DNA of 64,000 bases from an uncultured Chloroflexota bacterium (GCA_903822495.1 CAIJPD010000050.1:62001-126000), one strand, 5' to 3'. Counted from the stretch's first letter, positions 25,016 through 34,127 are shown. A program made the numbers and translations. The notes: generated by a model from the letters alone, not told the origin.

Positions 25016-27018
25016 TGGGTCCGGGGATGGGCGGGCATCGCCAGTCGGGGCCGCCACCGGGCGCAGCCATGGGCGGCCGGCCGGGCGGGCCTCCTGGCAG
25101 CCGCGGCCCGGGTGGCTTCGCGATGATGGCCCCGGTGGTCAAGGCCAAGGACTTCAAGGGCTCGTTCCGCCGCCTGCTGGGCCTGCTTGGGCCCGAAGCG
25201 CTCCTCGTGGCCTTCGTGCTGGTCCTCGGGATCGTGAGCGTCACCTTCGCGATCGTGGGGCCGCGGATCCTGGGCAACGCCACCAACATCCTGTTCGACG
25301 GGGTGGTGAGCAAGCAGATCCCCGAGGGCGTGACCAAGGCGCAGGTGGTGGCCGGGCTCCGGCTGACTGGCAAGGATCAGCAGGCCGACATGGTCGAGTC
25401 GATGAACCTGGTGCCCGGTCGGGGCGTGGACTTCGGCGCGCTGGGCGGGCTGCTGCTCACGCTGCTCGTGGTCTTCGTGGTCAGCGCCATCTTCGGCTGG
25501 GCGCAGTCGTACCTGATGAGCGGGGTGTCGCAGCGGACGGTCTACCGCCTGCGCGGCGCCGCGGACCGCAAGCTGGGCACGCTCCCGCTCTCGTACTTCG
25601 ACCGCCAGTCGCGCGGCGACACGCTGAGCCGGATCACCAACGACATCGACAACATCGCCCAGACGCTCCAGCAGAGCCTCACCCAGCTGATGACGTCGCT
25701 GCTGACCGTGGTGGGCGTGCTGCTGATGATGTTCACCATCAGCCCCATCCTCGCGGTCATCTCGCTGCTGACGGTGCCGCTCTCCGTGTTCGTCACGATC
25801 CTGATCGCACGCCGGTCCCAGAAGCAGTTTGCCGCCCAGTGGGAGCAGACGGGCCGGCTCAACGGCCACATCGAGGAGATGCACACCGGCCACGCGATCG
25901 TGAAGGTCTTCGGCCGCCAGCCGGAGGCCATCGCCGAGTTTGACGCGCGCAACGAGAAGCTCTTCCAGGCCAGCTACCGCGCACAGTTCATCTCGGGGAT
26001 CATCCAGCCTTCGCTCAATTTCCTCGCCAACCTCAACTACATCGCCATCGCGGTGATCGGTGGCGTGCGGGTGGCGTCCGGCCAGATGTCGCTGGGCGAC
26101 GTCCAGGCGTTCATCCAGTACTCGCGCCAGTTCACGATGCCCATCGTCCAGACGGCGAGCATCGCCAACGTCCTCCAGTCTGCCGTGGCCTCGGCCGAGC
26201 GGGTGTTCCAGCTGCTCGACGAGCAGCAGGAGATCCCCGATGTCGAGAGTCCTGCGCATGTCGGCGACATCCAGGGCCGCGTCGTCCTCGACGACGTCTC
26301 GTTCCGCTACGAGCCGGACAAGCCGCTCATCGACGACCTGAACCTGGTGGTGACGCCGGGCAGCACGGTGGCGATCGTGGGTCCCACCGGGGCCGGCAAG
26401 ACCACGCTGGTCAACCTGCTCATGCGCTTCTACGAGCTGGACGGCGGGCGGATCATGGTCGACGGGATCGACATCCGCGAGATGCGCCGGGACGACCTGC
26501 GCCGGACGTTCGGGATGGTCCTCCAGGACGCGTGGCTGTTCAAGGGCACCATCCGCGACAACATCGTGTACGGCCGCGACGGCGCCACCGAGGAGCAGAT
26601 GACCGCGGCGGCCCAGGCCGCCCACGTCGACCACTTCGTCCGGACGCTGCCAGATGGCTATGACACGGTGCTCGATGACGAGTCGTCGTCGGTCTCGGCG
26701 GGCGAGAAGCAGCTGCTGACCATTGCCCGGGCGTTCCTGGTGGACCCGCCCATCCTGATCCTCGACGAGGCCACGTCCTCGGTGGACACACGGACCGAGG
26801 TGCTGATCCAGCGGGCGATGGCGGGCCTGATGAAGGGCCGCACGTCGTTCGTCATCGCCCATCGCCTGTCCACCATCCGGGACGCGGACACCATCCTGGT
26901 CATGGACCACGGGCGGATCATCGAGACGGGCACACACGAGCAGCTGCTCTCGGCGAAGGGCTTCTATGCGGACCTGTACGAGAGCCAGTTCGGCGAGGCG
27001 CTGGACGAGGCGGTCTAG
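25012..27018 (+). CDS. ABC exporter half-transporter, catalytic partner subunit
   Basis: The protein has 668 residues. A Gly/Pro/Met-rich cytoplasmic tail (1-40) precedes six membrane segments and the nucleotide-binding domain. Walker A is GPTGAGKTT (about 458-466), Walker B is ILILDEATSSVD with the catalytic Glu intact, and the signature is altered to SAGEK (about 564). With the upstream subunit this gives one canonical and one degenerate ATP site. GAGGAGG precedes the ATG at 25012. An extra loop of about 50 residues between the first two membrane segments (KQIPEGVTKAQVVAGLRLTG) is longer than usual. Confidence 0.92.
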   Translation: MMGPGMGGHRQSGPPPGAAMGGRPGGPPGSRGPGGFAMMAPVVKAKDFKGSFRRLLGLLGPEALLVAFVLVLGIVSVTFAIVGPRILGNATNILFDGVVSKQIPEGVTKAQVVAGLRLTGKDQQADMVESMNLVPGRGVDFGALGGLLLTLLVVFVVSAIFGWAQSYLMSGVSQRTVYRLRGAADRKLGTLPLSYFDRQSRGDTLSRITNDIDNIAQTLQQSLTQLMTSLLTVVGVLLMMFTISPILAVISLLTVPLSVFVTILIARRSQKQFAAQWEQTGRLNGHIEEMHTGHAIVKVFGRQPEAIAEFDARNEKLFQASYRAQFISGIIQPSLNFLANLNYIAIAVIGGVRVASGQMSLGDVQAFIQYSRQFTMPIVQTASIANVLQSAVASAERVFQLLDEQQEIPDVESPAHVGDIQGRVVLDDVSFRYEPDKPLIDDLNLVVTPGSTVAIVGPTGAGKTTLVNLLMRFYELDGGRIMVDGIDIREMRRDDLRRTFGMVLQDAWLFKGTIRDNIVYGRDGATEEQMTAAAQAAHVDHFVRTLPDGYDTVLDDESSSVSAGEKQLLTIARAFLVDPPILILDEATSSVDTRTEVLIQRAMAGLMKGRTSFVIAHRLSTIRDADTILVMDHGRIIETGTHEQLLSAKGFYADLYESQFGEALDEAV

Positions 27019-27021
27019 GGC

Positions 27022-27438
27022 TTGCGGGCCGATGGGGGGGGCCAGGCGCGCGCGGCCGAAGCCGCCCGTCGCGCCCTCGTCGCGCTCGTGCTCGGTGTGG
27101 GCGTTTCGTTCCGCACGCCACTCGAGCCACCGGGCGGCCAATGCCTGGGCACGGTCCAGGCGGGTCCCGGCGATCGGCTTGCCCTGGCCCTGGGCGAGTC
27201 GTCAGAGGGCGAGCAGCCGTCGTTCCTGGCGGTGGCCTACGTCGACCGGGTACATTCGGACCAGTACCCGATCCCCGACGGCATGGCCATCACGGACGCC
27301 GGGGTCGCGAGGCTCGCCCACCTGCCCGCTTCACGACTCCCGGCGCTCATCGTCGGCGGCCTGATCGCGGGGGCTGCCCTGCTGGCCGTCCATGCTCGGC
27401 CGGTCGTCGCGAGACGACAGCCTGGATCGGATCGCTAG
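27022..27438 (+). CDS. Possible small membrane protein, unknown
   Basis: The frame has 138 codons from a TTG at 27022, just after the exporter stop. One hydrophobic stretch lies at about 17-29 and a clear membrane segment at about 107-124 (LPALIVGGLIAGAALLAVHA), with a basic C-terminus. The middle (EGEQPSFLAVAYVDRVHSDQYPIPD) has ordinary protein composition. The stop overlaps the convergent MFS gene stop by 4 bp. No family is recognised; it may be an exporter accessory or a chance frame. Confidence 0.42.
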   Translation: MRADGGGQARAAEAARRALVALVLGVGVSFRTPLEPPGGQCLGTVQAGPGDRLALALGESSEGEQPSFLAVAYVDRVHSDQYPIPDGMAITDAGVARLAHLPASRLPALIVGGLIAGAALLAVHARPVVARRQPGSDR

Positions 27439-28682
27439 GCGGGCGCGGCCTCGGGCTCCGGCTCCCCCACCGTATGGAGGTTCACGCCACGGAGCTCCGG
27501 CATGGTGACCGCGACCCAGGCCGCCACGAGCAGCGTGACCGTGGCGCCCAGGACGACGGACGGGACGGTGCCCAGCAGCCCGGCGGCGAGCCCGGATTCA
27601 AACGCCCCGATCTCGTTTGACGTCCCGATGAAGATCCAGTTCACCGCCGCGATGCGGCCGCGCAGGTGCTCCGGGGACATGACCCGCAGGATCACCGTCC
27701 GGATGACCACGCTCAGCCCATCGGTCACGCCCGTCATGAACAGCGCCGCCAGCGACAGGATGAAGTTGTCCGAGAGGGCGAAGACCAGGACCGAGATCCC
27801 AAACCCGAACACGCAGGCCAGCAGGATCCGGCCCGCGTTCTCCATGGGGGGGCGGCGGGTGGCGATGGCCATGATGAGCAGCGCCCCGATGGACGGGGCG
27901 GTATTGAGCAGGCCCAGGCCGGCCGGGCCCACCTTGAGGATGTCGCTGGCGAAGATCGGGAGGATGGCGACCACGCCGCCGAAGAGCACGGCGAACAGGT
28001 CGAGCGCCATGGAGCCCACCAGCGGCTGGCGGCTGAAGACGTAGCGGATGCCGATGGCCAGGCTGGCCTTGATCCCCTCCCGCTCCGGGGACGGCGGCAA
28101 GACCACGGCCCGCTTGGCGATCTGCGTGAGGCACGCCATCTGGACGGCGATCAGGATGGCGAGCCCCAGGTATGTGTTGCCGGGCCCGATCAGCGCGTAG
28201 GCAAAGCCGGCGATGGGCCCGCCGGCGATGGAGCCGCCCTGCCAGAAGGCCGCCGTGGCGGAGACGCCCTTGGCGGCGAATTCGCGCGGGATCACCTGCT
28301 GCTCCAGCGCGGCCTGGGAGGGTCGGTTCAGGCCCTGCGCCAGCCCGTACGTGAAGACCACCAGCAGGATGCCGAGCAGCGTGTACTCACCGCCGGCGAA
28401 CGCGAGCACGGCGAGGACCAGCACGCTGAGCATCACCACGAAGGTGGTGTACTGGGTGATGGCGCGCCGGTCGCGGCGGTCGGCAAGGTGGCCGCCATAC
28501 AGCGCGAGGCTGACCGACGGGACCGCCTGGACCAGCCCCAGCATCGCCAGTGCCAGCGGGTTGTGGGTCAGCTCGTAGACCTGGTAGCCGACGACGGTAG
28601 CCAGGCCGGTCTTGACCAGGCCGCTGGCGACGCGCAGGCCGAGCAGGGCCCGGATCTCGCGGAGCGCATACAGGCCCGTCAT
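27435..28682 (-). CDS. Major facilitator superfamily transporter (EntS-like)
   Basis: The protein has 415 residues and 12 predicted membrane segments. The loop between segments 2 and 3 has the MFS signature GGHLADRRDRRAI. Motifs such as LNRPSQAALEQQVIPREFAA and MSPEHLRGRIAAVNWIFIG are typical of the EntS/MFS_3 group, whose members export siderophores or drugs. The start codon overlaps the stop of the NUDIX gene (TGATG), and that gene in turn overlaps a small membrane protein gene. The substrate is unknown. Confidence 0.9.
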   Translation of the reverse strand: MTGLYALREIRALLGLRVASGLVKTGLATVVGYQVYELTHNPLALAMLGLVQAVPSVSLALYGGHLADRRDRRAITQYTTFVVMLSVLVLAVLAFAGGEYTLLGILLVVFTYGLAQGLNRPSQAALEQQVIPREFAAKGVSATAAFWQGGSIAGGPIAGFAYALIGPGNTYLGLAILIAVQMACLTQIAKRAVVLPPSPEREGIKASLAIGIRYVFSRQPLVGSMALDLFAVLFGGVVAILPIFASDILKVGPAGLGLLNTAPSIGALLIMAIATRRPPMENAGRILLACVFGFGISVLVFALSDNFILSLAALFMTGVTDGLSVVIRTVILRVMSPEHLRGRIAAVNWIFIGTSNEIGAFESGLAAGLLGTVPSVVLGATVTLLVAAWVAVTMPELRGVNLHTVGEPEPEAAPA

Positions 28683-29425
28683 CAGCGGTAGAGCCCGGGC
28701 TCATCCAGGGGCACGGCGGGGTGGCGGCGCGCCAGCCAGTCGCGCAGGGCCCAGATCGTCGTGGTGAACGCGATCCCGGGCCACGGGAGCTCGTCGGGCG
28801 CGAAGATGCCGATCTCCATCGCCTCGGGCGTGATGGTCGGCGTGCCGCCGGTGATCCGGGCCTCGAAGGCCACCACGACCACCGCCGCCTCCAGCCGCGT
28901 GTACAGGCCGATGATCTCGCCGACCTCGACCTCCAGGCCCGTCTCCTCGAGCATCTCGCGACGGGCACCCTCGGCGACGGTCTCGTCCACCTCCAGGAAG
29001 CCCCCAGGCTGGGCCCAGCTGCCCTTGCCCGGTTCGATGCCCCGGCGGATGAGGAGCACCCGTCCGTCGTCCGTGATGGGGATGGTGGTCACCACGAGGC
29101 GCGGGTTGACGTATGAGATGTGCCCGCAGTCCTCGCAGGCCAGGCGGTCGCGGTCCTCGCCCACCACCGGCCCGTGGCGGAGCCGGCCTCCGCACCGGGT
29201 GCAGTGGTTGAGGCTGGCCGAGAGCCAGGGAGGGGTGCCCTGCCCCGATCCGATGTCCGAGGCGCGCGCATCCGGACCGCGGGTGCCCGGCCCGCCGGTG
29301 TCATCGGCTGGGGGCACGTCCGAATGGGGGGCGTGATCCGGATGCGGGGCGTGGACGTGGCTCGTGTGGACGTGGCTCGTGTGGACGTGGCCCACGTGCG
29401 CATCGCGGTCGGCCGGCTTCTCCAT
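28682..29425 (-). CDS. NUDIX hydrolase with zinc ribbon and His-rich N-terminal tail
   Basis: The protein has 247 residues. Residues about 10-40 contain about ten His in HVHTSH-type repeats. Residues about 75-110 form a CTRCGG...CEDCGH zinc ribbon as in NudC-like enzymes. The NUDIX box is GGFLEVDETVAEGARREMLEETGL, with catalytic RE..EE intact. Such enzymes hydrolyse NAD(H)- or ADP-ribose-type nucleotides. The His tail is not part of the family and might store or sense metal; a start further downstream cannot be excluded. ATG overlaps the stop of the upstream membrane protein by one base. Confidence 0.88.
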   Translation of the reverse strand: MEKPADRDAHVGHVHTSHVHTSHVHAPHPDHAPHSDVPPADDTGGPGTRGPDARASDIGSGQGTPPWLSASLNHCTRCGGRLRHGPVVGEDRDRLACEDCGHISYVNPRLVVTTIPITDDGRVLLIRRGIEPGKGSWAQPGGFLEVDETVAEGARREMLEETGLEVEVGEIIGLYTRLEAAVVVVAFEARITGGTPTITPEAMEIGIFAPDELPWPGIAFTTTIWALRDWLARRHPAVPLDEPGLYR

Positions 29426-29847
29426 CAGGCGAACAGGATCATGAGGCTGCCCCAGGTCAGCACGCCCAGGCCCACGAGCGCGGCCGCGACCCACGTGATC
29501 CGGAACAGCGCGCGGGCGCGATTGACCGGCAGCCACGCCCACGCCGATCGCCAGATTCGGAGCGTGGCGTCAGTGCCCGTCACCAGCAGGAGCGGCGCGC
29601 CGACCAGCGCGCACAACTTGACCAGCGGGGAGCCAACGGGCGTCCCGAACTCCAGCGCGGTGATGGCGAGCGCGCCACAGATGAGCACCGGCACCGAGAG
29701 CATCACGTAGTGCTGCTGGAGCGGCGTGGGCGCGGTCTCGGGCACGGACCTGGGCGGCAGGCCCTGCAGGCTGGCAGGGAGGTGCGGCACCGGGTCCAGC
29801 TGCCGGTCCAGGACCGGCATGCCCGGCTCCCATCGGGGGTCGTCCAT
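29425..29847 (-). CDS. Small membrane protein, unknown
   Basis: The protein has 140 residues, with a Pro-rich cytoplasmic N-terminus (1-45) and three membrane segments (about 48-67, 74-92, 113-137). A TACACT box 7 nt before the ATG suggests a leaderless message and supports this start. It heads the three-gene operon with the NUDIX hydrolase and MFS transporter (one-base overlaps). No family is recognised. Confidence 0.72.
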   Translation of the reverse strand: MDDPRWEPGMPVLDRQLDPVPHLPASLQGLPPRSVPETAPTPLQQHYVMLSVPVLICGALAITALEFGTPVGSPLVKLCALVGAPLLLVTGTDATLRIWRSAWAWLPVNRARALFRITWVAAALVGLGVLTWGSLMILFA

Positions 29848-29854
29848 CGGGGCC

Positions 29855-29860
29855 AGTGTA
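29855..29860 (-). promoter_or_regulatory. -10-like TACACT, 7 nt before the start at 29847
   Basis: TACACT-N7-ATG on the minus strand; one of the leaderless-type starts. Confidence 0.5.
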
Positions 29861-29943
29861 GACGCGGGGTCGGCGGACCGTCCGGCACGGCGGGCTCGGC
29901 TGGTTTGCCCGCCCACCGCGCCCAGGCGAGCCGGGCGGCGCCG

Positions 29944-30414
29944 TCAGACGAGCCGGGTCTCCGACGCCTCGTCCCCGGCGACCGAGACCGAGCACGTGGG
30001 GCAATACCAGCGCGCCTCCAGCGGGGTGCCGCACGCCTCATGGTGGAGCGGCTCGTGGACAGGGCCAGCGCCGTCCGAACCAGTCCCGTCCCCGGCCCGA
30101 CGGGCACCCCAGTCGGCGAGCAGCCGGAGGGCGCCGGCGAGGTCCCGGGCGTCGGCGGTCAGCGTGTACTCCATCCGCGGCGGACGCTCCGAGTAGGGCC
30201 GGGCCACCAGGATCCCCTCGCGCTCCAGGCGGCGGAGGCGGTCAGTGAGGATGTTGGGGGCCAGGCCGGGGAGCGCCTCCAGCAGGTCGTTGAAGCGGCG
30301 CGACCCGTCCAGCAACGCCTCCACGAGGAGGAGGCTCCAGCGATCCCCCACCCGATCGAGGGCGGCGGCAAGGGGTCCGGCGGGGAGTTGGCTGGGTTGG
30401 AGGGGATGCGGCAC
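29944..30414 (-). CDS. HxlR-family transcriptional regulator
   Basis: The 156-residue protein starts at a GTG at 30414. The HxlR winged helix is clear: ALDRVGDRWSLLLVEALLDGSRRFNDLLEALPGLAPNILTDRLRRL. After residue about 105 comes a tail with HHEACGTPLEARWYCPTC, a likely zinc site. HxlR proteins often sense quinones or electrophiles and repress a neighbouring gene. An ATG at 30480 also opens this frame, but it lies inside an operator-like inverted repeat and is unlikely to be the start. The divergent gene is an HtrA-like protease. Confidence 0.88.
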   Translation of the reverse strand: MPHPLQPSQLPAGPLAAALDRVGDRWSLLLVEALLDGSRRFNDLLEALPGLAPNILTDRLRRLEREGILVARPYSERPPRMEYTLTADARDLAGALRLLADWGARRAGDGTGSDGAGPVHEPLHHEACGTPLEARWYCPTCSVSVAGDEASETRLV

Positions 30415-30465
30415 GGGCTCATGGTAGGGGAGGTGGGGCCGGGGCTTGCAAGATCCGTGTCTGAG

Positions 30466-30492
30466 TAGTAACTTGCACATTGCTACTTACTA
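30466..30492. promoter_or_regulatory. Operator-like inverted repeat between the HxlR regulator and the protease
   Basis: TAGTAA (30466-30471) and TTACTA (30487-30492) are inverted with a 15-bp spacer, in an AT-rich island. The TACT/AGTA half-sites resemble those of characterised HxlR regulators such as YodB and HypR. It probably mediates autoregulation and control of the protease at 30579. Confidence 0.6.
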
Positions 30493-30578
30493 GCAGCACC
30501 GGTTCGCCGGTCATCACCCGGTCAACTGCCCACCCACCGCGCGGCACCCGCCGCGTTGCATCCAGGAGCCTCGAACCC

Positions 30579-31520
30579 ATGTCAGCACTCGAAGAGATCC
30601 AGTCCGCCATCGCGCGGACCACCACCGCCGCCGGCCCCGCCATCGTGGGGATCGGCCGCCGCCAGCGCGGCTCCGGCGTCGTCATCGCCGCCGGCCTCGT
30701 CCTCACCAATGCCCACAACGTCCGCGGTCCCGAGGCCATGATCAGCTTCGCGGACGGCCGGCGCGTCGTCGGGAGCGTCGTCGGCATCGACGTGGACGGT
30801 GACCTCGCGGTCATCAAGGCGGACACCGCGTCCGCCACACCGCTCGCCTGGGGCGCGGCCGATCAACTCCAGCCCGGCAGCGTGATCTTCGGCGCGGCGG
30901 CCTCGCCGTCCGGGGGCACGCGCGTCACGTTCGGCACGATCTCCGCGGTGGCCCGGGCCTTCCGCGGCCCCGGCGGTCGCCGGATCGACGGCAGCGTGGA
31001 GCACACCGCTCCCCTGGCGCCGGGCTCATCCGGCGGGGCGCTGCTCGACGCGGAGGGGCGCCTCCTCGCCATCAACACCAACCGCCTCGGCGAGGGGTTC
31101 TACCTGGCCCGGCCCGCCGACGCGGCGCTCAAGGCACGGGTGGAGTCCCTGGGCCGCGGCGAATCGGCCGAGCGGCCGCGGCTGGGGGTGGCCATCGCGC
31201 CGTCCCACGTGGCGCGCCGGCTCCGCCGCTCGGTGGGTCTCCCCGATCGCGAGGGCCTGCTGGTCCGCGGGGTCGAGGAGGGCTCACCGGCCGACCTCGC
31301 CGGCATCCAGCAGGGCGACCTGATCGTCTCGGTGGCGGGGCGCGCCGTGTCCGACGCCGACGCGCTCCTCGAGGCGATCGCCGCGGGCGCTCCCGGGGCC
31401 TACGAGGTCCAGTTGGTCCGCGGTGCCGATGACCTGACGGTCACGGTGGGCGACCCGGCCGCGAACGATGGTGCTTCGAGCGACACGGCAGCCGGCGGTC
31501 GAACCCCCGGCGACGCGTAA
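30579..31520 (+). CDS. Cytosolic HtrA-like trypsin/PDZ serine protease
   Basis: The protein has 313 residues. The catalytic triad is visible: His in LTNAHNV, Asp in DGDLAVI and Ser in APGSSGGALL. A PDZ domain (about 205-295; LGVAIAP, GSPADLAGIQQGDLIVSVAG) follows. No signal peptide or membrane segment precedes the protease domain, unusual for DegP/HtrA proteins, which are normally exported. AGGAG about 10 nt upstream supports the ATG at 30579. It is divergent from an HxlR regulator with a shared operator-like site, so it may be induced by electrophile or redox stress. Confidence 0.88.
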   Translation: MSALEEIQSAIARTTTAAGPAIVGIGRRQRGSGVVIAAGLVLTNAHNVRGPEAMISFADGRRVVGSVVGIDVDGDLAVIKADTASATPLAWGAADQLQPGSVIFGAAASPSGGTRVTFGTISAVARAFRGPGGRRIDGSVEHTAPLAPGSSGGALLDAEGRLLAINTNRLGEGFYLARPADAALKARVESLGRGESAERPRLGVAIAPSHVARRLRRSVGLPDREGLLVRGVEEGSPADLAGIQQGDLIVSVAGRAVSDADALLEAIAAGAPGAYEVQLVRGADDLTVTVGDPAANDGASSDTAAGGRTPGDA

Positions 31521-31533
31521 CCTCTCTTTCCAC

Positions 31534-31574
31534 GCGGCGGGCGTTGCCTTCGGGCGGCGCCCGCCGCTTTGCGT
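31534..31574 (+). terminator. Intrinsic terminator after the protease gene
   Basis: The 10-bp stem GCGGCGGGCG (31534-31543) pairs with CGCCCGCCGC (31558-31567), with a 14-nt loop, followed by TTTGCGTTT, 14 nt after the stop. Confidence 0.75.
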
Positions 31575-31619
31575 TTGCGCGCGAACAGGCCGAGCGTCTC
31601 GGCGTCCGGCCTCGCGTCA

Positions 31620-31740
31620 AGCCGGGTCGCGGCCGGGCCGGGTCTGCGTCCGGCTCGGCCTGCATTCGGCCGGGTCTGCGTCCGGCTCGGCCTGCGTCCG
31701 GCTCGGCCTGCGTTCGGCCGGGTCGGCGTCGGGCTCCAGG
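31620..31740. repeat. Imperfect tandem repeats in a 550-bp gene-free spacer
   Basis: Blocks of GTCTGCGTCCGGCTCGGCCT and GTTCGGCCGG alternate several times with unequal spacing. Translated frames give only low-complexity Arg/Pro or Ser/Gly peptides with no family signal, so the stretch from 31521 to 32072 is taken as non-coding. Confidence 0.65.
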
Positions 31741-31936
31741 CAATCACCGAATTCCCGACCCTTGGCCATTGGGCGACGATCCGGGCCGCGAACCCGCGTG
31801 ACCTGGCCCGGAGCAGCCCGATTCCTTGCCAGAGGACCGGCACGTGGTCATCTGGTGAGGATTCCGAGGCCGGGATCGCCGAGGTCTCGTCCAATGACAT
31901 CCCGTCGCTCATCTGGTGAGAACGGAGTTGGGCGGG

Positions 31937-32062
31937 GCGCTGTCCGAGCCCGGATGGGCGCTGTCCGAGCCCGGATGGGCGCTGTCCGAGCCCGGATGGG
32001 CGCTGTCCGAGCCCGGATGGGCCCTGCCCGAGCCTCGATGGGCCCAGCCTGAGCCCGGATGG
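31937..32062. repeat. Six tandem 21-bp repeats downstream of purE
   Basis: Four identical units of gcgctgtccgagcccggatg plus one base (31937-32020) and two diverged units (to 32062), ending 10 bp beyond the purE stop. The period of 21 bp keeps both reading frame and two helical turns. No T-runs or strong dyads are present, so it is not an obvious terminator. Confidence 0.9.
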
Positions 32063-32072
32063 GCCGCAAGAC

Positions 32073-32657
32073 CTAGTCGAGCGGCTCCGCGTTGGATTCG
32101 TCGGCCATGACCGAGGCTGTCAGCGCGGCCCGGTAGTCGGCGAGGCGCACCGCGAGGGCTGCGTCGGACAGGGCGAGGATCGCGATCGCCAGCAGGGCGG
32201 CGTTATCCGCGTTCCCGATCGCCACCGTGGCCACCGGGATCCCGCGCGGCATCTGGACGATGGAGAGCAGCGAATCCAGCCCGCCAAGGTGTTGCGTGGG
32301 GATGGGCACGCCGATCACGGGGAGGATCGTCTTGGCGGCCAGCATCCCGGGCAGGTGGGCGGCGCCGCCGGCACCAGCCACGATGACCTTGATCCCGCGC
32401 CCGGGCGCCGTCTCCGCGTAACGGGCCAGGTGGTCGGGCGTGCGGTGGGCGGAGACGACCCGCAGCTCGCAGGGCACGCCGAACGAATCCAGCAGGGCGA
32501 TGGCCTTCTCCAGCACCGGGAAGTCCGACCGGCTGCCACCGACGACGCCGACGATGGGCCGGACCGTCGGTTCGGCCTCCGGCCGCGTGCCCGCCGGCTT
32601 CGACCCCGCGCGCCCCGGCTTCGAGGCCCCAGCGCCCCCCTCGTTCGACCCCGCCAT
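32073..32657 (-). CDS. purE: N5-carboxyaminoimidazole ribonucleotide mutase
   Basis: The protein has 194 residues. It converts N5-CAIR to CAIR in purine synthesis. Class I PurE motifs are present: [35 protein letters not shown] and [33 protein letters not shown]. An extra N-terminal tail of about 33 residues (Ala/Gly/Lys-rich) precedes the fold. The start overlaps the purK stop by one base (TGATG), so the two enzymes of the step are co-translated. Confidence 0.96.
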   Translation of the reverse strand: MAGSNEGGAGASKPGRAGSKPAGTRPEAEPTVRPIVGVVGGSRSDFPVLEKAIALLDSFGVPCELRVVSAHRTPDHLARYAETAPGRGIKVIVAGAGGAAHLPGMLAAKTILPVIGVPIPTQHLGGLDSLLSIVQMPRGIPVATVAIGNADNAALLAIAILALSDAALAVRLADYRAALTASVMADESNAEPLD

Positions 32658-34033
32658 CAGTCGTCCCCCGTCCAGGTGAGCGCGGCCCGGCCCGCCCGTG
32701 CCCGCGAGAGCGCCTCCTCCACCGTCTGGCCCAACGCAGTCACGTGGCCCATCTTCCGGCGATCGAAGACCTCGCGCTTATCGTAGACGTGCAGGTGGAC
32801 GTCGGGCGTGGCCAGCGCCGCCGGGATCCCCGCCAGCCGCGCCACGCGGCGCCGTCCCGTGCCCAGCAGGTTCACCGTCGCCGCCGCGGAACGCAGCCGA
32901 CCGCTCCCCAACGGCAGCCCACAGATCGCGCGGATGTGCTGCTCGAACTGCGACGTGACGGCGGCCTCGATCGTCCAGTGGCCGCTGTTGTGCACCCGCG
33001 GCGCCAACTCGTTGACCACCAGGGAGCCATCCGCCAGCAGGAACAGCTCGACCGTCATCACGCCCACCATGCCCAGCGCCTCGGCGATGCGGATCGCCAG
33101 GTCCTGCGCACGCGCCGCCACGCCGTCGCGGATGGGCGCCGGTGCGACACTCTCCGCGAGGATCCCGCGGTCGTGCAGGTTTCGGCCCGGCGGGTATGCC
33201 TCCACGGTCCCGTCGCCGGCACGCGCGACCACCACGGACAGCTCGCACTCGAACGGGAGCTCCTTCTCCAGGAGCAGCCGCTCCCCGGCGGGGCGGCCCA
33301 GGAGGTCGATGGCGTTGCCCAGCTCCCCGACGGCCGCGATGCGCACCTGGCTCCGCCCGTCGTACCCGCCGGTGGCCGCCTTCAGCCGCAGCGGCAGGTC
33401 CAGCTGGTAGGCCGCCGTCGCGAGGCTGGCCTGGTCGGTCACGATCCGGTGGGGCGCCACCGGCACGCCGATTCCCTCCAGGAACTCGCGCTCCTCCAGC
33501 CGATCCTGCGTGACCTTGAGCGCGAGACGTCCTGGCCGGACCGGGCGGCCGATCGCGGCCACGGCGTCCACCACCGCCAGCGCGACGTGCTCCAGCTCGT
33601 ACGTCACGACGTCGGCGGAGCGGGCCAGGCGCGTGGCGGCGGTCACGTCGTCGTAGGCGCCCACCTCCACGCGGTCGGCGATGGCGGCGGCGGGGCAGTG
33701 GGCGTCGGGGTCCAGCACCACCACGCCATAGCCAAGCTCGCGCGCCGCGAGGCCCAGCATCCGGCCCAGCTGGCCGCCGCCCAGAATGCCGATGGTGGCG
33801 GGCGGCAGGATGGGGGCAGGGACGGTCGAAGATGCGTTCGAAGCCGACGAAGCGGACGAAGCCGACGCCGCGGCGCCCGAAGCCGACCTTGGCATCGAGC
33901 CCGGGCCACCCGAAGCCGACCGTGGCGTCGAGCCGTCGGCCGGGCCGGCCTTCGACTTGCCCGACGGGCGGAGGGCCTCCTCGATCGCATCGGGCCGGAC
34001 CCACCGGCGAGGAACGTGGCGCTGGTTCGTCAT
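32657..34033 (-). CDS. purK: N5-carboxyaminoimidazole ribonucleotide synthase
   Basis: The protein has 458 residues. It makes N5-CAIR from AIR, bicarbonate and ATP. The ATP-grasp fold is clear from about residue 78 ([54 protein letters not shown]). The first 75 residues are a low-complexity Ser/Ala/Gly extension with near-repeats of PRSASG, absent from typical PurK. The ATG at 34033 is supported by TACACT exactly 6 nt upstream. It forms a two-gene operon with purE. Confidence 0.95.
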   Translation of the reverse strand: MTNQRHVPRRWVRPDAIEEALRPSGKSKAGPADGSTPRSASGGPGSMPRSASGAAASASSASSASNASSTVPAPILPPATIGILGGGQLGRMLGLAARELGYGVVVLDPDAHCPAAAIADRVEVGAYDDVTAATRLARSADVVTYELEHVALAVVDAVAAIGRPVRPGRLALKVTQDRLEEREFLEGIGVPVAPHRIVTDQASLATAAYQLDLPLRLKAATGGYDGRSQVRIAAVGELGNAIDLLGRPAGERLLLEKELPFECELSVVVARAGDGTVEAYPPGRNLHDRGILAESVAPAPIRDGVAARAQDLAIRIAEALGMVGVMTVELFLLADGSLVVNELAPRVHNSGHWTIEAAVTSQFEQHIRAICGLPLGSGRLRSAAATVNLLGTGRRRVARLAGIPAALATPDVHLHVYDKREVFDRRKMGHVTALGQTVEEALSRARAGRAALTWTGDD

Positions 34034-34039
34034 CGGGGT

Positions 34040-34045
34040 GAGTGT
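34040..34045 (-). promoter_or_regulatory. -10-like TACACT, 6 nt before the purK ATG
   Basis: TACACT-N6-ATG (34033) on the minus strand; leaderless-type start. Confidence 0.55.
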
Positions 34046-34127
34046 AGGGAAGCCGACGCGGAGCGGCGCGCCGGGGCTGGACGGCGGGGCTGGACGGCGG
34101 GGCGCGGCGACCCGTCCCGGTGGGATC

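Noticed and set aside
30478-30480. ATG at 30480 as the start of the HxlR regulator
   Set aside because: It lies within the operator-like inverted repeat; the added residues do not resemble the family and a GTG at 30414 precedes the conserved part.
31400-31912. A minus-strand 170-codon frame beginning MSDGMSLDETSAIPAS
   Set aside because: After about 60 ordinary residues it becomes a low-complexity Arg/Pro/Ala repeat translation and runs antisense into the protease gene; no family or ribosome site.
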